Shown here in pieces: positions 59,955 through 64,000 of a stretch of DNA of 64,000 nt. The position numbers and the translations under genes are program-made. Each line of letters opens with the position of its first letter. Positions within the stretch are counted from its first letter, which is position 1. The notes below the pieces were generated by a model. The model did not search any database, was not told the origin of the DNA, and was given only the letters and a program-made list of their open reading frames with translations. The DNA is taken from positions 62,001 through 126,000 of the forward strand of contig CAWDZB010000021.1 of assembly GCA_963806685.1 (NCBI GenBank), given 5' to 3'. Source of the DNA: DDH964 sp963806685 (lineage in GTDB: Bacteria > Desulfobacterota > Desulfuromonadia > Desulfuromonadales > DDH964).

Positions 59955-62246
59955 ATGTTGAAACGTTTGTTGTTGCTGCTGGTGCTGCTTTCGCTGCCGG
60001 TCACGGCCTGGGCCCAGTCCTACCGGATCGGGGTAGTGCAGATCACCGGCACCGTCCGGGTCGAACCGAGCGCCATCCGCGCGGTCCTGACGGTCAAGCC
60101 CGGCCAGAGTGCGACCATTGACGATATCGACCAGGATATCCGGGCGATCTTCAAGCTCGGCCGTTTTTCCGATGTCAGCGCCGACATCACCGAGCAGGGC
60201 GGCAGCGAAATTCTCACCTACCGCGTCGTCGAGCGCCCGTTGTTGCGGGCGGTCAAGTTTTCCGGGAACAAGGAACTCAAGGTAGAAAAACTGCGCCCCC
60301 TGCTGACTCTCAAGGTGCCCGATATCTATAACCCGCAGCAGGTGGAAAAGAGCGTTGCCGCGATCCGCAAGGCCTACATCGAGCAGGGCTACCATGCGGT
60401 CGTCATCAAACCGGAACTGGCCACCGGCGCCAACAACGAGGCGACCCTGACCTTCGTCATCAAGGAAGGGAAAAAGGTACTGATCGACGCCATCCGCTTC
60501 CATGGCAACACGGTCTTTTCCGACCGGCAACTGCGCAAGGTGATGGAGACCAAGGAGCGATGGTTCCTCTCCTGGCTCACCGACCGCGGTACCTACCGCG
60601 AAGACCTGCTCAACAACGACCTGGAGGCGATCGCCGACAAATATTTCAACCAGGGTTACGTGCAGGTCAAGGTCCGCAAACCACAGATTACCCTGGTCGA
60701 CGGCAACAAGTACATGGACATCCTCATCGATATCGAGGAGGGGAAACAGTTCCGGGTCGGCAAGGTATCGGTGCAGGGGGACCTGCTCAAGCCGGCCGAC
60801 GCGATCCTGGCCCTGACCAAGCTCAAGCCCGGCGAAGTCTTCAGCCGGGAGCTGCTGCGCAAGGATGTGACGGCGATCAACGACCTCTATGCCGACCAGG
60901 GCTATGCCTACGTCAACGTTGCCCCGCTGACCACCCTCCACCCGGAAAAGCGCACCATTGATCTCAAGTACGATATCGAGCAGGGGATCCGGGTTCACAT
61001 CGACCACATCCGGGTGGCCGGCAACACCAAGACCCGCGACAAGGTTGTGCGCCGGGAGATGAAGCTGGTCGAGGGGGACCTCTACAGTGCCAGCGCTCTC
61101 AAGGAGAGCCGGCGCAAGATCAACAACCTCGGGTTCTTTGAGGAAGTCAACCTGGCCACCGCCAAGGGAACCGACGAAGGGTTGATGGATATCGATGTCA
61201 ACGTCAAGGAAAAGCCCACCGGGTCCTTCAGCCTCGGCTTTGGTTACTCCTCGGTGGATAAATTCATCGGCCAGGCCTCCGTCTCCCAGGCCAACTTCCT
61301 CGGCCTGGGGCTCAAGCTCAATCTCTCCGGCTCGCTCGGCGGAACCAGTACCACCTACCAGGTCGGACTGCTCGATCCCTATTTCCTCGATCACAACCTG
61401 TCGCTGGGCGGGGACCTCTACAAGACCGATCGAGAATGGACTGATTTCAGCAAGAAGACCACCGGCGGGGATGTCAAGCTCGGCTTCCCGCTTACCGACA
61501 ATTCGCGGGCCTTCTTCATCTACCGCTACGAGCAGAAGGATATCTATGATGTCGATATCAATGCCGCCCAGACCATCAAGGACCAGGAGGGAAAATCTTC
61601 GCTCTCCTCGATCTTCGCTTCGCTGACCCGCGACACCACCGATTACCGCCTCGATCCGAGCCGCGGCGGAGTCTCCGAGGCTTCCGTCGAGTTCGCCGGC
61701 CTCGGCGGCACCGAACGCTTCGTCCGCTACATCCTCGAACATCGCCACTTCTGGCCCTGGCGCTGGGGAACGGTCTTTTCCGCCCACGGCCAGGTCGGCT
61801 ATCTTTCCAAGGTCGGGGGACGGGACATCCCTATCGACGAGCGTTTCTATCTCGGCGGCATCAACACTCTGCGCGGATTCAAGTCGCGGGAGGTCGGTCC
61901 CAGGGTACGCCGGGTGATCAACAGCGTCGATCCGGCTACCGGCGAAACGGTGGCGACCGCCGAGGATTTTGAGTACACCGGCGGCGACAAGGACGCATTC
62001 TTCAACCTCGAATACATCTTTCCGCTGGTCAAGGACCTCGGCATGAAAGGCCTGGTCTTTTTCGACAGCGGCAACGCCTGGGGCAGCAGTGAGGACTATT
62101 TCTCCGACATGCGCTCCAGTGTCGGTGCCGGGATACGCTGGTTCAGTCCCCTGGGGCCGCTGCGCCTGGAGTGGGGAAAGAACCTGGATCCCAGAGAAGG
62201 GGAAAGCCCCTCCCAGTTTGAGTTTTCCATCGGCAACTTCTTTTAG
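59955..62246 (+). CDS. bamA: BamA outer-membrane protein assembly factor
   Basis: 763 aa from ATG 59955, which opens a signal peptide (LKRLLLLLVLLSLPVTAWAQ). Five POTRA repeats (~22-340) are followed by a 16-strand Omp85 barrel with the conserved loop-6 motif LRGFKSREVGPRV and the lid segment YLGGINT. The C-terminus ends in aromatic Phe (SIGNFF). It inserts beta-barrel proteins in the outer membrane. In order with skp, lpxD and fabZ, as in many Gram-negatives. Confidence 0.96.
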   Translation: MLKRLLLLLVLLSLPVTAWAQSYRIGVVQITGTVRVEPSAIRAVLTVKPGQSATIDDIDQDIRAIFKLGRFSDVSADITEQGGSEILTYRVVERPLLRAVKFSGNKELKVEKLRPLLTLKVPDIYNPQQVEKSVAAIRKAYIEQGYHAVVIKPELATGANNEATLTFVIKEGKKVLIDAIRFHGNTVFSDRQLRKVMETKERWFLSWLTDRGTYREDLLNNDLEAIADKYFNQGYVQVKVRKPQITLVDGNKYMDILIDIEEGKQFRVGKVSVQGDLLKPADAILALTKLKPGEVFSRELLRKDVTAINDLYADQGYAYVNVAPLTTLHPEKRTIDLKYDIEQGIRVHIDHIRVAGNTKTRDKVVRREMKLVEGDLYSASALKESRRKINNLGFFEEVNLATAKGTDEGLMDIDVNVKEKPTGSFSLGFGYSSVDKFIGQASVSQANFLGLGLKLNLSGSLGGTSTTYQVGLLDPYFLDHNLSLGGDLYKTDREWTDFSKKTTGGDVKLGFPLTDNSRAFFIYRYEQKDIYDVDINAAQTIKDQEGKSSLSSIFASLTRDTTDYRLDPSRGGVSEASVEFAGLGGTERFVRYILEHRHFWPWRWGTVFSAHGQVGYLSKVGGRDIPIDERFYLGGINTLRGFKSREVGPRVRRVINSVDPATGETVATAEDFEYTGGDKDAFFNLEYIFPLVKDLGMKGLVFFDSGNAWGSSEDYFSDMRSSVGAGIRWFSPLGPLRLEWGKNLDPREGESPSQFEFSIGNFF

Positions 62247-62274
62247 CTTTCACCCTATCCCCAAGGAGTCATTT

Positions 62275-62805
62275 ATGAAGAAGGTTCTGGTTCTGGCCCT
62301 GTCCCTGGTGCTGCTCGGCGCCTTTTCTGCCACGGCGGCAGAATCCAAAATCGGTTTCGTAGATTTGCAGAAGGCGCTCAACCTGTCAGCGGAAGGGAAG
62401 GCGGCCAAGGAGAAAATTTCCGCCAAGGTCAAGGATTACGAAGCGGACATCGACAAGCGGCAGCAGGACCTTAAGGTCCTCAAAGAGGACCTGGAAAAGC
62501 AGTCGGTCCTGCTATCCCCCGAGGCGCGGGATGCCAAGGAGCGGGACTACCAGCAGAAGCTTAAGGAATTCCAGCGTTTTACCAAGGACGTGCAGGATGA
62601 GCTGCAGCAGCAGGATTCCGATCACACCAACCGCATTATCGAGAAACTGGTCAAGGTGGTGCAGGAGATGGGCAAGCGCGAAGGCTACGACCTGATCATC
62701 GAACGCAACAGCGGCGGAGTTATCTATGGCGCCGACAAGGCCGACCTGACCGCGACCGTGCTCAAGGAGTTCGATGCCCAGTATCAGAAAACCAAGGGGA
62801 AATAA
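62275..62805 (+). CDS. skp: Skp/OmpH periplasmic chaperone
   Basis: 176 aa; AAGGAG precedes ATG 62275. Signal peptide (KVLVLALSLVLLGAFSATAA), the short strand KIGFVDLQKAL, long coiled-coil arms rich in Lys/Glu/Gln (~40-130), and the returning strand EGYDLIIERNSGGVIYG. It holds unfolded barrel proteins for BamA, whose gene is 28 nt upstream. Confidence 0.93.
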   Translation: MKKVLVLALSLVLLGAFSATAAESKIGFVDLQKALNLSAEGKAAKEKISAKVKDYEADIDKRQQDLKVLKEDLEKQSVLLSPEARDAKERDYQQKLKEFQRFTKDVQDELQQQDSDHTNRIIEKLVKVVQEMGKREGYDLIIERNSGGVIYGADKADLTATVLKEFDAQYQKTKGK

Positions 62806-62814
62806 GGGAAAATC

Positions 62815-63855
62815 GTGGCGACCCTAAAGCAACTGGCGGAACTGGTTGGCGGCAGTGTAACGGGTGACGAGACCCTGGAAATCGCACGGGTGGCTCCCAT
62901 CGATGTTGCGGGGCCCGGCGAAATCACCTTTCTCGCCAACCCCAAGTACCTGCCGCAGCTGGGCCGGACCAAAGCCTCGGCAGTGATCGTCGCTCCCGGA
63001 GTCGAGGCTGCCGGACCGGCCCTGCTGGCCTGCGCCAATCCCTATCTGGCCTTTGCCAAGATCCTCACCGAACTGGCCGTACAGCGTCCCCCGGCTGCCG
63101 GGATCATGGCCGGTGCCGTGGTCGACCCTTCGGCACAGGTCGCGGAAGAGGTGACCATCCACCCGGGCTGCGTGGTCGGGGCCGGGGTGACCATCGGCCG
63201 CGACTGTCTTCTCTACCCCGGGGTGATCCTCTACGCCGGGGTTACCCTCGGCGAGAACTGCGTCCTTCACGGTGGGGTGGTGGTCCGCGAAGGGTGCCGG
63301 TTAGGTGACCGGGTCATCCTCCAGCCCAACGCAGTGATCGGTTCCGACGGCTTCGGCTTCGCCCCCGACGGCCGCCGTTACTACAAGATCCCCCAGGTCG
63401 GCATCGTCGAGCTCGGGGACGACGTCGAGATCGGGGCCGGTTGCTGCATCGACCGCGCCGCCATGGGGGTGACCCGCATCGGTCGCGGCACCAAGCTCGA
63501 CAACCTGGTGCAGATTGGCCACAATGCCGTCCTCGGCGAGGATACCATCATTGTCGCCCAGTGCGGCATCGCCGGCAGCACTACCATCGGCAATCACTGC
63601 ACCTTTGGCGGCCAGTCCGCAGTGGTCGGCCATATTAAAGTTGGCGACAACGTGATGCTCGGCGGCCAGAGCGGCATCGCCGGCAACACCGATGGGAACC
63701 AGGTTCTTTCCGGCTCCCCGGCCATGCCCCACCGGGAGTGGCTGAAGGCCTCGATGAGTTTTGCCAAATTGCCCGAGATGCGCAAGGAGCTTTCCCGGCT
63801 CCGGCGGCAGCTCAATGACCTGGAATCGCTGGTGAAGGAGAAGACTCAAGGATGA
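62815..63855 (+). CDS. lpxD: UDP-3-O-acylglucosamine N-acyltransferase
   Basis: 346 aa from GTG 62815. N-terminal uridine-binding domain, then a left-handed beta-helix of hexapeptide repeats, with catalytic His236 (LDNLVQIGHNAVLGE) and a C-terminal helix. It adds the N-linked acyl chain in lipid A biosynthesis. Overlaps fabZ by 4 nt, as is usual. Confidence 0.96.
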   Translation: MATLKQLAELVGGSVTGDETLEIARVAPIDVAGPGEITFLANPKYLPQLGRTKASAVIVAPGVEAAGPALLACANPYLAFAKILTELAVQRPPAAGIMAGAVVDPSAQVAEEVTIHPGCVVGAGVTIGRDCLLYPGVILYAGVTLGENCVLHGGVVVREGCRLGDRVILQPNAVIGSDGFGFAPDGRRYYKIPQVGIVELGDDVEIGAGCCIDRAAMGVTRIGRGTKLDNLVQIGHNAVLGEDTIIVAQCGIAGSTTIGNHCTFGGQSAVVGHIKVGDNVMLGGQSGIAGNTDGNQVLSGSPAMPHREWLKASMSFAKLPEMRKELSRLRRQLNDLESLVKEKTQG

Positions 63856-64000
63856 AACTCGACAGCGTGCAGATTGCCAAAATCCTTCCCCACCGTTACC
63901 CCTTCCTGCTCGTCGACCGGATCGATGAGCTGGTGGCCGGGGAGAGGGTGGTCGGCATCAAGAACGTCACCATTAACGAGCCCTTCTTCCAGGGGCATTT
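63852..64000 (+). CDS. fabZ: 3-hydroxyacyl-ACP dehydratase FabZ (3' end outside window)
   Basis: The first 49 residues are visible: KILPHRYPFLLVDRI and, at the edge, EPFFQGH, where the His is catalytic. It works in fatty acid elongation and balances acyl supply to lipid A. The rest of the gene is beyond the window. Confidence 0.95.
   Translation, partial: MKLDSVQIAKILPHRYPFLLVDRIDELVAGERVVGIKNVTINEPFFQGH

Noticed and set aside
59844..61787. A 647-codon frame antisense to bamA
   Set aside because: Shadow of bamA; composition reflects codon complement only.

Overview
The window is a high-GC (roughly 65%) chromosomal segment from what looks like a Desulfuromonadales-type deltaproteobacterium (Geobacter/Desulfuromonas relatives). 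The pointers are a PpcA-like triheme cytochrome c7, a Wolinella/Bacillus-type succinate dehydrogenase/fumarate reductase with a single cytochrome b subunit, a cbb3 oxidase cluster with extra c-type heme domains, and gene texture typical of that group. This placement is inferred from gene content only. No rRNA, tRNA, complete insertion sequence or CRISPR array was seen.

Layout. (1) 1-6654: a plus-strand operon of two circularly permuted ATP-grasp proteins, two alpha-E domains, a transglutaminase-like peptidase and an Anbu/proteasome-like Ntn hydrolase, a predicted but poorly characterised peptide synthesis/cleavage system. (2) 6666-14650: accessory stretch with a polysaccharide deacetylase, a tandem-duplicated solute-binding protein, a broken D-Ala-D-Ala dipeptidase remnant, an M16 protease, a spermidine-synthase-like protein, a small cytochrome c and short orphan ORFs. 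(3) 14648-19017, minus strand: two D-Ala-D-Ala-ligase-like ATP-grasp enzymes, a GNAT acetyltransferase and a lysine 2,3-aminomutase in overlapping order, which suggests a small-molecule or beta-amino-acid peptide pathway. A deacetylase with an internal deletion follows. (4) 19407-20881: cytochrome c7 and a membrane-anchored HTH protein with an EF-hand loop. (5) 20901-29649, minus strand: complete cbb3 oxidase structural and assembly cluster (ccoNOQP-GHIS plus two accessory genes). (6) 30059-37123: polyprenyl synthase, a large orphan sensor kinase, a thioesterase, MscL, a helical-repeat protein and Tgt. (7) 37634-41010: sdhCAB. (8) 41125-45354: a stand-alone Cas6-like RAMP protein, a zinc-ribbon protein, an FtsH paralogue with a membrane winged-helix partner, and a ferritin-like protein. 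(9) 45427-46713: enolase, minus strand. (10) 46913-53799: phoH, pgpH-like HD hydrolase, ybeY, dgkA-PAP2 fusion, corC-like and lnt, a classic RNA/envelope maintenance operon. (11) 53998-64000: prfB with its programmed frameshift, a lipoprotein, lysS, lolC/E-lolD, bamA, skp, lpxD and the start of fabZ, the outer-membrane biogenesis cluster.

Together the window combines core envelope biogenesis and translation genes with respiratory modules (cbb3 oxidase, Sdh/Frd, cytochromes c). It also carries two under-studied ATP-grasp ligase operons, which are the best candidates for undescribed biochemistry. Other points of interest are a near-perfect internal heme-domain duplication in CcoP, an extra heme domain on CcoO, an orphan Cas6-like protein, a long pgpH/ybeY overlap and a likely leaderless sensor kinase transcript.
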